Notes: a model not told the origin generated them from the letters alone. DNA of 8,550 bases from an uncultured Mollicutes bacterium (GCA_900549915.1 URQF01000057.1:1-8550); one strand, 5' to 3'; positions 1 through 6,902 are shown, numbered from the stretch's first letter. Translations and numbers: made by a program.

Positions 1-54
1 GGTTCTCTTTTTCCACAGCGTCTCTTAGGAAAGGTAGGGAAGGTTATGCCATAA
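1..54 (+). CDS. C-terminal end of an unidentified protein (partial)
   Basis: Frame 1 is open from the window edge to TAA at 52-54 and encodes GSLFPQRLLGKVGKVMP. A strong hairpin begins four bases after the stop, which is what the end of a real gene looks like. The basic, hydrophobic tail resembles the C-termini of some short-chain dehydrogenases, but 17 residues are too few to assign a family. The upstream sequence would settle it. Confidence 0.45.
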   Translation, partial: GSLFPQRLLGKVGKVMP

Positions 55-57
55 TGC

Positions 58-94
58 ATGACCCTTGGTGCTAACCCAAGGGTCATTCTGTTTG
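58..94 (+). terminator. Hairpin terminator after the partial upstream gene
   Basis: Bases 58-68 and 76-86 form a perfect 11-bp stem (ATGACCCTTGG paired with CCAAGGGTCAT) with a 7-base loop. T-rich but interrupted sequence follows (TCTGTTTGTCATTTTC). It sits immediately after the stop at 52-54. The broken T run makes it weaker than the other terminators in this window. Confidence 0.7.
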
Positions 95-123
95 TCATTT
101 TCTTTTGTAACTCCGGAAAGAAA

Positions 124-160
124 CAAAAAATCACCCCGTTTCTGAGGTGATTATTTTTCT
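124..160 (-). terminator. Bidirectional hairpin terminator downstream of tRNA-Ser
   Basis: AATCACC (129-135) pairs with GGTGATT (146-152). Read on the minus strand, the hairpin is followed by TTTTTT (130-125), so it can end the tRNA-Ser transcript. Read on the plus strand it is followed by ATTTTTCT, so it can also stop readthrough from the left-hand gene. Confidence 0.7.
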
Positions 161-257
161 ATTTACCTTCCAACTCTTGAGGGATTTTATTCCACTTATC
201 AAGTTTGATGGTAACACCGAACCCCTTAACGATGAATGTACAGGGTTCGGATACAAA
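159..257 (-). other. Coding-like 32-codon tail after tRNA-Ser, no start codon
   Basis: Between tRNA-Ser and the terminator, the minus strand has an open frame running from just after TGA (260-258) to TAG (161-159). Its end reads GFGVTIKLDKWNKIPQELEG, which has a protein-like composition. There is no ATG, GTG or TTG in frame and no ribosome binding site. It could be the 3' remnant of a gene lost next to the tRNA, as happens at tRNA integration sites, or simply chance. It contains an 8-bp inverted repeat (CCGAACCC at 217-224, GGGTTCGG at 243-250). I do not recognise the family. Confidence 0.25.
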
Positions 258-262
258 TCAGA

Positions 263-352
263 TGGCGGAGCGACAGAGATTTGAACTCTGGCGGGATATT
301 GTCCCCTACTGGTTTTCGAAACCGGCCCCTTCAGCCCCTTGGGTATCGCTCC
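263..352 (-). tRNA. tRNA-Ser (anticodon CGA)
   Basis: The acceptor stem GGAGCGA/TCGCTCC is perfect, with discriminator G and encoded CCA at 265-263. The anticodon loop TTCGAAA puts CGA at 318-316, reading UCG. The long variable arm (AGGGGACAATATCCC) marks a type II tRNA, consistent with serine. The T arm contains TTCAAAT. The length is 90 nt including CCA. Confidence 0.95.
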
Positions 353-365
353 AAATCGCCTAACT

Positions 366-373
366 ATTATATC
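366..373 (-). promoter_or_regulatory. Extended -10 promoter for tRNA-Ser
   Basis: The minus strand carries TATAAT at 371-366, preceded by a TGA (extended -10 form TGnTATAAT, beginning at 374). It lies 13 bases before the tRNA 5' end, leaving a leader of about 7 bases. No good -35 hexamer is visible, and extended -10 promoters often lack one. Confidence 0.6.
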
Positions 374-425
374 AATAGATAAGGAAAAGAAGAAAGGTTT
401 TCTTTTCTTATCTTTAAAAAAAGGC

Positions 426-431
426 TAAAAT
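426..431 (+). promoter_or_regulatory. -10 element placed for a leaderless gtrA-like mRNA
   Basis: TAAAAT ends six bases before ATG at 438, so a start about seven bases downstream would fall on the initiation codon. The -35 region is poor (TTTTCT near 403-408). No Shine-Dalgarno is properly spaced: the nearest, AAGG at 421-424, is 13 bases away and lies upstream of this hexamer. Confidence 0.4.
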
Positions 432-437
432 GTTGCC

Positions 438-1397
438 ATGAATTTCAAAAAGCTAAACCCGTTCAACAAGAGTGATGAAAAGAAGGAGCCGGTTGCTCCT
501 TCCCCTTATTTAAGAAAGCCCGTCCGTAGCCATGCTCAGGAGGTTTTCTCCACTATTAGGATCATCCTGTTCCTGTCTTTTTCCAGGATTGGACTCTATC
601 ATCTAGGATTATTTGAGTCTTCTGGAAACGATTTAAGATCGTTTACTTATTCTGCTGATAAAACCCTTGAATTCTCTCTTTCCTTCTTAAAGTTCTCGAT
701 TTTTGCCGGTTTCATCTGCTGTGGACTCCTGTTTCTCCTCTTTTATCTGATCCGTCCTAGCGGATTAAGACCGAAAATAGGAGAAAAAGGAAAGTGGCTC
801 ATCGCGAGGATAATTCTTGATCTCTTCGGTGTTCTTGCCTTTGTCGTATTGGATATCTTCCTCGACGGATTCAAAATCAGCCGAGATGTAACAGTTCTTC
901 TCACTTCTCTCTGCGTCAACACCTATCTGTTCTTTATTTATAAACTCTATAGGGAACAGAGAACCTATTCGAATCTGCTTTTCTGGGAAATCTTCCGCTT
1001 TGCCTTAGTCGGTCTTGTTGCTTCTGTCTTTGACTTCTTAACGACAAGGCTCCTGCAATTCGGAGCCTTTAAAGGAAATACGGCTGGCTATGTAACCGGT
1101 TTATCGACAGCCGGTGGATTCATAATCGGTGTCATTATCAATTACTTAAGGTCTACCTATAGGGTCTACAAAGCAACCAAATCGAACTTCTCGAAATCCA
1201 TTGTTGGAAAAGTCTATTTCCTCGGTCTTGCTGTAATTGGCCTATTCATCGGAATTGGTTTACAGTACTTCTTCTATGATTTCTTAAACCTCAGCAAAGG
1301 AATTACTTTCCTTTCCTATCCTGTCTGCTTCGTTCTCCGTACCTTAATTGTCATGGTATTCAACTACCTCACCCGGAAAATCTTCATCTATCGATAA
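438..1397 (+). CDS. GtrA-domain membrane protein with N-terminal membrane extension
   Basis: The protein has 319 residues. The C-terminal part (about 183-319) is a GtrA/GtcA-type domain with four membrane helices, starting FWEIFRFALVG and ending FNYLTRKIFIY. GtrA-family proteins are thought to flip undecaprenyl-phosphate-linked sugars across the membrane for wall-polymer or O-antigen glycosylation. About 180 residues precede this domain: a charged 35-residue cytoplasmic start and roughly four further hydrophobic segments (near 37-60, 82-105, 119-142 and 150-170). Most family members consist of the domain alone. AGG codons encode residues 41, 50, 124, 172, 204, 238 and 242. Several lie inside membrane segments (STI-x-IILF, LIA-x-IILD), where Met fits and Arg does not. 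Conserved-type arginines (187, 301, 313) use CGN. It faces the glycosyltransferase operon convergently, and no terminator separates it from tRNA-Gly. Confidence 0.85.
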   Translation: MNFKKLNPFNKSDEKKEPVAPSPYLRKPVRSHAQEVFSTIRIILFLSFSRIGLYHLGLFESSGNDLRSFTYSADKTLEFSLSFLKFSIFAGFICCGLLFLLFYLIRPSGLRPKIGEKGKWLIARIILDLFGVLAFVVLDIFLDGFKISRDVTVLLTSLCVNTYLFFIYKLYREQRTYSNLLFWEIFRFALVGLVASVFDFLTTRLLQFGAFKGNTAGYVTGLSTAGGFIIGVIINYLRSTYRVYKATKSNFSKSIVGKVYFLGLAVIGLFIGIGLQYFFYDFLNLSKGITFLSYPVCFVLRTLIVMVFNYLTRKIFIYR

Positions 1398-1414
1398 AAT
1401 TCCTATTTTTCTTC

Positions 1415-1443
1415 TTGAAAATCAGCGCATCAACCTCTATAAT
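1415..1443 (+). promoter_or_regulatory. Sigma-A-type promoter for tRNA-Gly
   Basis: TTGAAA (1415-1420) and a consensus TATAAT (1438-1443) are separated by exactly 17 bases. The predicted start near 1450 leaves about 11 bases before the tRNA. The tRNA can therefore be made independently of the gtrA-like gene that ends 18 bases upstream. Confidence 0.85.
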
Positions 1444-1458
1444 TATTTTCGCGCTGAT
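1421..1458. repeat. 8-bp inverted repeat straddling the tRNA-Gly promoter
   Basis: ATCAGCGC (1421-1428) directly follows the -35 hexamer, and its exact inverse GCGCTGAT (1451-1458) lies at the predicted start site. The arm centres are 30 bp apart, about three helical turns. This could be an operator or a weak stem in the leader, but an 8-bp match of this spacing may also be chance. Confidence 0.3.
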
Positions 1459-1460
1459 AT

Positions 1461-1534
1461 GCAGGCGTAGTTCAGTGGTAGAACTTCAGCCTTCCAAGCT
1501 GATCATGCGGGTTCGATTCCCGTCGCCTGCTCCA
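1461..1534 (+). tRNA. tRNA-Gly (anticodon UCC)
   Basis: Acceptor GCAGGCG pairs with CGCCTGC, followed by discriminator T and encoded CCA. Anticodon stem TCAGC/GCTGA encloses loop CTTCCAA, with TCC at 1493-1495, reading GGA/GGG. The T loop TTCGATT is standard. The length is 74 nt. Confidence 0.97.
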
Positions 1535-1544
1535 TTCAAAAATC

Positions 1545-1578
1545 AAGTCCGGCACTCGCCGGACTTTTTTAGTTTTTT
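1545..1578 (+). terminator. Rho-independent terminator after tRNA-Gly
   Basis: AGTCCGGC (1546-1553) pairs with GCCGGACT (1558-1565) around an ACTC tetraloop, followed by TTTTTT and a second T run. This is a strong canonical terminator that probably also ends any gtrA-like transcript. Confidence 0.92.
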
Positions 1579-1579
1579 T

Positions 1580-1620
1580 AAAAACCCTCTTCCTGATCAG
1601 AAGAGGGCCGTTTTTATTTT
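1580..1620. terminator. Bidirectional terminator between convergent transcription units
   Basis: CCCTCTTC (1585-1592) pairs with GAAGAGGG (1600-1607). TTTTTATTTT follows on the plus strand (1611-1620), and TTTTT follows on the minus strand (1584-1580). It ends the minus-strand glycosyltransferase operon, whose last stop codon is at 1616-1614, and backs up the tRNA-Gly terminator. Confidence 0.88.
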
Positions 1621-2582
1621 CGATTTTCTTTATCCTCTGGACGCTTCACATAATCAATAATGGTTGTCGGCCGATTTCGCGTATTCAAGAGGATATTGTG
1701 CTCATAGAGCCTTGCTACTGCTAAGAAATCAATCAGGATGGACCTAGCCAAGAAAATAGAAAAGACTAAGAAGAGAGGCGTAATCCAACCTCCAAATAAA
1801 ACATGACAGTTCTGAAGAATAAAGAGAATCAAGAAAGTGATAAAACCAAGGAAATTAAAGCCAGTGAGAAAAGCACCGAATAAGGTAGGAAGGAACAAGG
1901 GACGGCTTGTTCCAGAAGAAAGCTGATTAAATGCATGGTTGAAAAGGGCTTGAACGTTGTATTTCGTTTTACCAGCCGAACGTTTTCCACGGACAAAGTC
2001 GATTTTAACGGACTTAAGACCGATATAGGCATATTCGACCCTTAAATGCCGATCCGATTCGGGGAGTGAGAGAATGGTATCAACGGCTCTTCTCGATAAG
2101 CCACGGAAAAGATTGACGTTTTTCGGGAAGGCTTCACGTCCTTCGACTTTGTTAATGAAATTGTAGAACCTGGCTGCCGTGGTACGTTTGAGGAAGGAAT
2201 CTTTCTTTCGGTCAGCACGATGTGGGTTCACGATGTCATATCCTTCCGTGAATTTCTTGCAGATTTCAGGAAGAATGGCAGGATTATCCTGCAAATCGCA
2301 GTCCCTGCAAATGACATAGTCACCTTTTGCACTCTTAAGTCCTGCGAATAAGGCGGGCTCCTGTCCGAAGTTCCGGGACTCATTAACGATTGTGATATCG
2401 TCTCGCTTGCTATAGGCTTCCTCTAAAACCTCTAAGGTCTTATCTTTCGAACCATCATTTACAAAGAGATACTGAAACTTGTATCCTTCAATGGAGGATA
2501 GAATCGGATCGAGTGTGCTAAGAAAAATCGGAATTGTTTTCTCCTCGTTATAACAAGGCGTGACAATGGTTACTAATTTCAT
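1614..2582 (-). CDS. GT2 polyprenol-phosphate sugar transferase (CsbB/GtrB/DPM1-like)
   Basis: This 322-residue protein matches the family length. An N-terminal GT-A fold starts VTIVTPCYNEE, with VNDGSKDKT at about 41-49, the conserved NESRNFGQE region, and the metal/sugar-binding DCDLQD at 94-99. GKRSAGKTKYN follows in the acceptor region. Two C-terminal membrane helices lie at about 230-285. The family transfers a sugar from a nucleotide donor to undecaprenyl (or dolichyl) phosphate at the cytoplasmic membrane face; the sugar cannot be read from sequence. The residue just before DCDLQD (93) is an AGG codon where relatives commonly have Met. Other AGG codons are at the residues before FYNF, VEYAY, SILID and LYEH. 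Conserved Args use CGN or AGA. AAAGGAAAG lies upstream of the ATG. It is the last gene of the minus-strand operon, 41 bases after the GT-C gene. Confidence 0.92.
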   Translation of the reverse strand: MKLVTIVTPCYNEEKTIPIFLSTLDPILSSIEGYKFQYLFVNDGSKDKTLEVLEEAYSKRDDITIVNESRNFGQEPALFAGLKSAKGDYVICRDCDLQDNPAILPEICKKFTEGYDIVNPHRADRKKDSFLKRTTAARFYNFINKVEGREAFPKNVNLFRGLSRRAVDTILSLPESDRHLRVEYAYIGLKSVKIDFVRGKRSAGKTKYNVQALFNHAFNQLSSGTSRPLFLPTLFGAFLTGFNFLGFITFLILFILQNCHVLFGGWITPLFLVFSIFLARSILIDFLAVARLYEHNILLNTRNRPTTIIDYVKRPEDKENRK

Positions 2583-2623
2583 AAATTTCTTTCCTTTCTA
2601 GAATGTATCTATTTTAACAACTA

Positions 2624-3976
2624 CTACTTCACCTGCCCAGTTTTGTTTTCTTCAATTGGAGTAAGGCACCTCTCCTTGGCTTCTTCCTTTAAGGTCTTTC
2701 CTTTCGGAAGCTTCCTGATTCGCCTGAAGAGGAAACCTAAAACAAAAAGATTTAGGAACGCAGCAATCAGAACAGAACTTTCTCCCCTATTCGGAATAAA
2801 GAATTCATTAAAGCGAGACCTATAGTGATAATAGGCGATGTTTCCGCTGGCCTGGGTCAGAAGGAGAAGGAAATAATCTTTCTTATTTGTTAGTACATAA
2901 GCCAGAACAAGGATATCAAGGGAATAGAAGTAACGTTCATGCCTATGCGGAAGGAAGAAAGGAACAACATTCAGCAAAAAGGCGGAAACAAGAATGAAGT
3001 TCTTTTTATTATCTAAATCCGGATTATGATAAAGAACGATTAAGACACAAATAGCAATCAGACCTAACCCAATAAAAGTGGAAGCTTTATTAAGGATTGT
3101 CAGATCCTCTCCTGTGAAGGAATAGAAGAAATGCCACCTATTGGCAGAGCCAAGGCTAAGCTGTGGATAAGTTCCTATCTGAGCACTCCTGAATCCGAAG
3201 ACATCTTTCAGAGAAGCACCACAGAACAAAGCGGGAAGACAGGTGATAAAGAATCCGAGGAGGGCAAATACGACTTTCCAAAGGGAAGTTTTCCGTTTCA
3301 GCCAGAAATAGACGAAGAGAGGAAGAATAAAAACCCTATGAATCTTAACGGAGATTCCAAAGCCAATCAGGAACCAGCTCCATCCGTCTTTTTTCTTCCT
3401 AAGGAAATAGAGAGCCCAGATAATCGCAGTAGTCCAGAAGTTATCGCATTGTCCCCAAAGTGCTGAATTCCTAAGCTGGACTGGAAGCAGAAATGTAATC
3501 CATGCTCCCAGAAAAGGCAGATGTTTTTCATCCGTCAGTTCTTTCAGAAGGAAGAAAACACCAAGGCAAAGCAGAATGTCAAACACATAGTTGGCACTCT
3601 TCAATCCAATCCTCCAGGACTTTTCAAAAGTATATCCAGAAACTTTTACAGTCGGCGAGGATGGCAGTAACGAAATCAATCCCAGGAAAAATAGGTAGAA
3701 AGTAGAATAATTCGCTCCGCTGACTTTATAGAAATTTTGGAATCCTAAAGACTTTATTTCTCTTGCCCAAGGGAAGAGGAAGTTCCTGACATCCCCATAA
3801 GGCATCAAAACAACCCGATATCGAATAAAGAGGCCTAAGGCCAGGATGATTACAGATACAATCCATTCCCAATAACGGAAAAGAAAGATATGAACTTTCC
3901 TTTCCCTTCTTTTCCAAAAGCCGGATACTTTGTTGATTCCAGCATTGAATTTCGTCTTCCTACTTTCTTTGTCCAT
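2624..3976 (-). CDS. Gpi18-like GT-C membrane glycosyltransferase
   Basis: The protein has 450 residues and about ten or more hydrophobic segments. Features match the Gpi18-related (COG5542-type) GT-C transferases: an early acidic motif GDVxNFLFPW (61-70), NSALWGQCDNFW (170-181), SVKIHxVFILP (209-219) and PHxHERYFY (343-351, canonical MHERY). Such enzymes move sugars from lipid-linked donors to acceptors outside the membrane. The positions marked x are AGG codons; family residues there are hydrophobic and usually Met in MHERY. The conserved Arg in HERY is CGT. An upstream in-frame ATG at 4060 would give 478 residues, but the ATG at 3976 has GGAGGAAG seven bases before it, so I chose that start. 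The gene overlaps the yfhO stop by 17 bases, indicating translational coupling. It ends with tandem TAG TAG. Donor and acceptor are unknown. Confidence 0.82.
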   Translation of the reverse strand: MDKESRKTKFNAGINKVSGFWKRRERKVHIFLFRYWEWIVSVIILALGLFIRYRVVLMPYGDVRNFLFPWAREIKSLGFQNFYKVSGANYSTFYLFFLGLISLLPSSPTVKVSGYTFEKSWRIGLKSANYVFDILLCLGVFFLLKELTDEKHLPFLGAWITFLLPVQLRNSALWGQCDNFWTTAIIWALYFLRKKKDGWSWFLIGFGISVKIHRVFILPLFVYFWLKRKTSLWKVVFALLGFFITCLPALFCGASLKDVFGFRSAQIGTYPQLSLGSANRWHFFYSFTGEDLTILNKASTFIGLGLIAICVLIVLYHNPDLDNKKNFILVSAFLLNVVPFFLPHRHERYFYSLDILVLAYVLTNKKDYFLLLLTQASGNIAYYHYRSRFNEFFIPNRGESSVLIAAFLNLFVLGFLFRRIRKLPKGKTLKEEAKERCLTPIEENKTGQVK

Positions 3977-3983
3977 ATTTTTT

Positions 3984-3991
3984 CTTCCTCC
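3984..3991 (-). promoter_or_regulatory. Ribosome binding site that fixes the GT-C start
   Basis: GGAGGAAG on the minus strand ends seven bases before ATG at 3976 and lies inside the 3' end of yfhO. It favours this ATG over the in-frame ATG at 4060, which has no comparable site. The arrangement suggests reinitiation or coupled translation. Confidence 0.8.
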
Positions 3992-6347
3992 GCTCAAAAA
4001 CACTTTCTGGGTTTTCCCCTTTTCCATACCTGAATCTCGGGCTAAAGAAGAGAATAGCACCGAGAGAGACTAAGGCAAGAACAGAGAATATCTTTCCAAT
4101 TACAAAGCCAGTGTCCGTGTAACGAATCTCAATGGTATGTTTTCCATCCTCAAGACTCGTTAGATCAACTCCGGAAAAGATATTCCATCGCTGAAGAAGA
4201 TCACACTTCTTGCCATCGACTTTAATAGAAACGCCACTCTCATAAGGAAGCGTGAAAAGAAAATCTTTGCTTCCGTATTTATAGAAAGTTCCTTTATATC
4301 CGTAGTAATTATTCCCTTTGATTTCCTTAAGTTCCGTTTTCGAAGAACGAAGTTCATCCAGATATTCCGAAAGAAGAACATCATCTTCATAATAGACTCC
4401 TGGACGGATTTTGACATGATCCCTGTTTTCTTTTAAGACAACCGTAAGAGTGTGCTTATGAGTACGATTATCCTTAAAGCCACGGATTCCTTTATGCCAG
4501 TAGGTATTGATTTCCCTGTATTTGCCGTCTAAATACCACTTAAGGTTTCCGTTTTCCTGTTTTTCACCCCTATAAAGGTTCTGACCATAAGCGGCTTCAG
4601 GAACCCGGAAAGAGAAAGTGATACTATCGCCTTTTTTGCCATTTAGATAGAAATACCCGTCTTTGTTTTGCTCAGACAAAGTCGCTTTACCGTACTCTTT
4701 AGAAAACGAAATCTCCTTATAGATATCAGAATCTTTTCTTTCGGCAACAGAGGGAACAAACTCTTTGAATATTTCATTCTGGTACTCAAACTGATCAAAC
4801 CAGTAGATACTGGAATCTGCGTTATAAGAGCCTTCCCCGATGTAATAGGAAGACTGATGTCCGATCGTATAGCCCAAAGGAAGAACTTTGGTATTCTGAT
4901 AGAACGAAATATTCTTATTGCTCCCCTTAAGAGACAGCTGTTTCCTTATTTTATTATTCGTATTAGAAGGATACAGAGGAAGATTGGTATTGCTGCTATC
5001 TGGTTCATCTAGGAAGTACTTCAAGCCTAACAGAGAAGTCCTTCCTAGAGTAGAACCACCATCTAGCCTTTCCGAGTAGTAGTTATATTGGAAACCGAGT
5101 TTGATCCTGTAATCTTCTACGGATTTCTTTTCGCTAGACGAGTAATGAGACAGTCCAGCATAAGAATAGAACCTTGGATTATTATCGATTTCATTATAGT
5201 TTCCAGGGCGATTGAAGGTCCTTTCCCTGCGATAAGGATCATCATCTTTCGCATAGTTCTTAATAGCATCGACATCTTTCTGGTAAGCAATGTCCTCTTC
5301 GTAAGTTTCCTGAAGTTGATACTCGCCGCTATTCACATTGGTTTTCACTGCACTATCCGCTCCACGATAAGAAGATAGACCGGCCAACGGGGCCAAGGAA
5401 AGAGACAAGACCGGAATAGCCATTTTCATCCTCTTTGGTTTATATTTCCGGATCAGTTCAACACCAAAACAAAGTGCCAAAGCAACACAATAAATAACAA
5501 GACTAGGAATAGACAAAGTGGTTCCGTTTTTCCTTGGATCCTGACCACCAGAAAGGACTAATACAACAATAGAAAGCGGAATCAATGGCTCAATAAAGCC
5601 ATAAAGATGAGTTTTTTCTTCGGAAGAAAACTGATAAGCTGCAAAATAGCAAACCAGAAATCCGAAAAGGAACGAGTAACGGCAAGGGAACCAAGTGGGT
5701 TCACGACCGCCATGGAGAAGTGCATTCGTCGTCCGGGTCCTTGAACCAAGAGCATAGACAAGGAAAAGAATCAAATAGGCAAGACGCTTTTTCAAAGAAT
5801 ATCCAGTATCAAAGAAATAAAGTTGTGCTAGAACAAGAGGAACCCTTCCAACAAACCTGCTCCTATAACCATAATTTGCTTTTATGCTGTTAGCATTGGA
5901 ATATCCGTTTTCCCTAAATCCTTCAAGGAAAGCAAAAGGATTCAGAAAAGAAAGACTCGGCCTATTCCTATTCGCTTTCGTGCCGGAAAAATGAAGGAAA
6001 GCAGGAATCCACAAGATACCAGCCAATAATCCGCCGATGATAGAGAGAATTCCAAAGCGGAAGAGAAACGGAATCTTATCCTTCTTGCTCTCTTTTGGCC
6101 TTGAAAAGAAATCAGCAAGGAAAAGCAGGAGGAGGAACAGACAGACCATGGCACCAAGATACCACCCAGCCATCCTGGTCCTAAATACGGCAAGAGGATA
6201 AAGATAAAGATGTTTACCCTCTTTTACAAATTCATAACCAAGAATAACAAGCGGAAGCCACCTTAGAGCATCAAGCCACCTGAAGTTGGAAGAATAAACA
6301 AAGAAGTAGCTCCTCCTGCCATATCCAATGGATAGTCCGATATATGC

Positions 6348-6350
6348 CTA
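6348..6350 (-). other. In-frame TAG at codon 150 of yfhO
   Basis: The local reading is KFHKKH-TAG-AYIGLSIGYG, and the same frame then runs uninterrupted to the end of yfhO. A single C-to-T change from CAG (Gln) would produce it, among other one-base changes. TAG serves as the normal stop of both yfhO and the GT-C gene, so general TAG reassignment is unlikely. Confidence 0.85.
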
Positions 6351-6803
6351 GTGTTTTTTGTGAAATTTCCAGTAGCAAATAAGATAGAAGAAGGCAGAAG
6401 CGAATCCCATTTTGAAGCAATCCGTCCTAAGCATGAAAAAGGGAATATCCTTTTCGGCAATAAAAGGAAGCAAAAGATTAAACGGAGAAGCTAGATAGTA
6501 GGTAAAAATCGAAAGAAAATCACCTCCAAAGGTCTTAGAGGTCGTATAAATCAGAGAGCCGTTTTCAATCAGTAGATTCCGATAGTAGCGAAGATACGAA
6601 ATATATTGGCTTTGAAAATCAATGGAAATAATCGTGATTCCATTGGAGTCAAAAGGATAAAACCCATTCTGTTTCAAAACTAGGACACCAAGTAGGACAG
6701 GAATCGAAAACGATAACAAAAGAAATAAGGAGAACCTTGTCCACTTAACCCACTTCTTTTCAGTCCAAGAGGAAGCAACTAAACATTTATTTTCCATGTT
6801 TAA

Positions 6804-6812
6804 ATTATAGCA
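6804..6812 (-). promoter_or_regulatory. Extended -10 promoter at the yfhO start, probably leaderless
   Basis: The minus strand carries TGCTATAAT, a perfect extended -10 element. It ends six bases before ATG at 6797, so the transcript probably starts on or next to the start codon. No Shine-Dalgarno is present. The spacing equals that of the gtrA-like gene. An in-frame ATG at 6821 lies upstream of this element and has no ribosome binding site. Confidence 0.6.
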
Positions 6813-6873
6813 TAGCAACAATAAAGAAGATATTAATAATTAAGAGTGAAAAAACAGACTTTAAAGAAAATGA

Positions 6874-6902
6874 ATGAAAACAAAAGAATTGTGTGATAGA
6901 AT
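6874..6902 (+). promoter_or_regulatory. Promoter for the MIF-like gene
   Basis: ATGAAA (6874-6879) lies 17 bases before TAGAAT (6897-6902), which is preceded by TGA to form an extended -10. The predicted start near 6909 leaves a very short leader holding the ribosome binding site GGAGGT (6910-6915). This promoter is divergent from the yfhO promoter, about 70 bases away. Confidence 0.55.

Larger units (their letters stand above)
3960..6797 (-). pseudogene. yfhO: YfhO-family membrane glycosyltransferase, interrupted by in-frame TAG
   Basis: Reading one frame from ATG at 6797 gives 945 codons with a single TAG at codon 150 (6350-6348). Homology is continuous on both sides. Before the stop are NGFYPFD, DFQSQY (60-65) and YYLASPFNLLLPF; after it come WLDALxWLPL, GWYLGAMVCLF, FPCRYSF (about 370-376), a long soluble extracellular region and a final membrane helix near the C-terminus. 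YfhO is a GT-C-like protein. In Bacillus subtilis it works with CsbB and GtcA to add GlcNAc to lipoteichoic acid. AGG codons lie at hydrophobic positions (NFxWLDALxWLP, FVGxVPLVLA), and the conserved RYSF Arg is CGT. There is no Shine-Dalgarno; a -10 hexamer ends six bases before ATG. The TAG may be a nonsense mutation, an assembly error or a suppressed codon. The fragment starting at Met209 could not restore the N-terminal catalytic region. Confidence 0.8.

Noticed and set aside
1415..1660. An 81-residue plus-strand open frame across tRNA-Gly
   Set aside because: It runs through the promoter, the tRNA and both terminators, so it is not a plausible protein.
1614..2582. Reassignment of CGG, CGA or AGA as well as AGG
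   Set aside because: CGG encodes the conserved Arg in NESRNFG and NRP, CGA the Arg in NTRN, and AGA both Args of LSRRAVD. These behave as normal arginine codons.
3131..3705. Plus-strand open frames opposite the GT-C gene (3131-3466 and 3502-3705)
   Set aside because: They are antisense to a well-supported gene, have no ribosome binding sites or recognisable motifs, and are charged, low-similarity sequences typical of shadow frames.
3976..4060. Longer 478-residue start for the GT-C protein at ATG 4060
   Set aside because: It would overlap yfhO by about 100 bases and has no good ribosome binding site, whereas ATG 3976 has GGAGGAAG at ideal spacing.
4668..5378. Plus-strand open frames opposite yfhO (4668-5012 and 5088-5378)
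   Set aside because: They are antisense to the YfhO extracellular region and show no start signals or family features.
3960..6350. General reassignment of TAG to an amino acid
   Set aside because: TAG is the natural end of yfhO (3962-3960) and of the GT-C gene (tandem TAG TAG), so only one internal TAG would need decoding.
6173..6360. A frameshift as the cause of the split yfhO, suggested by an open minus-strand frame at 6460-6263
   Set aside because: The homologous residues (YSSNF, WLDAL, WLPLVILGYEF) are in the same frame as the upstream part, so a single in-frame TAG explains the break. The other frame has no family similarity.
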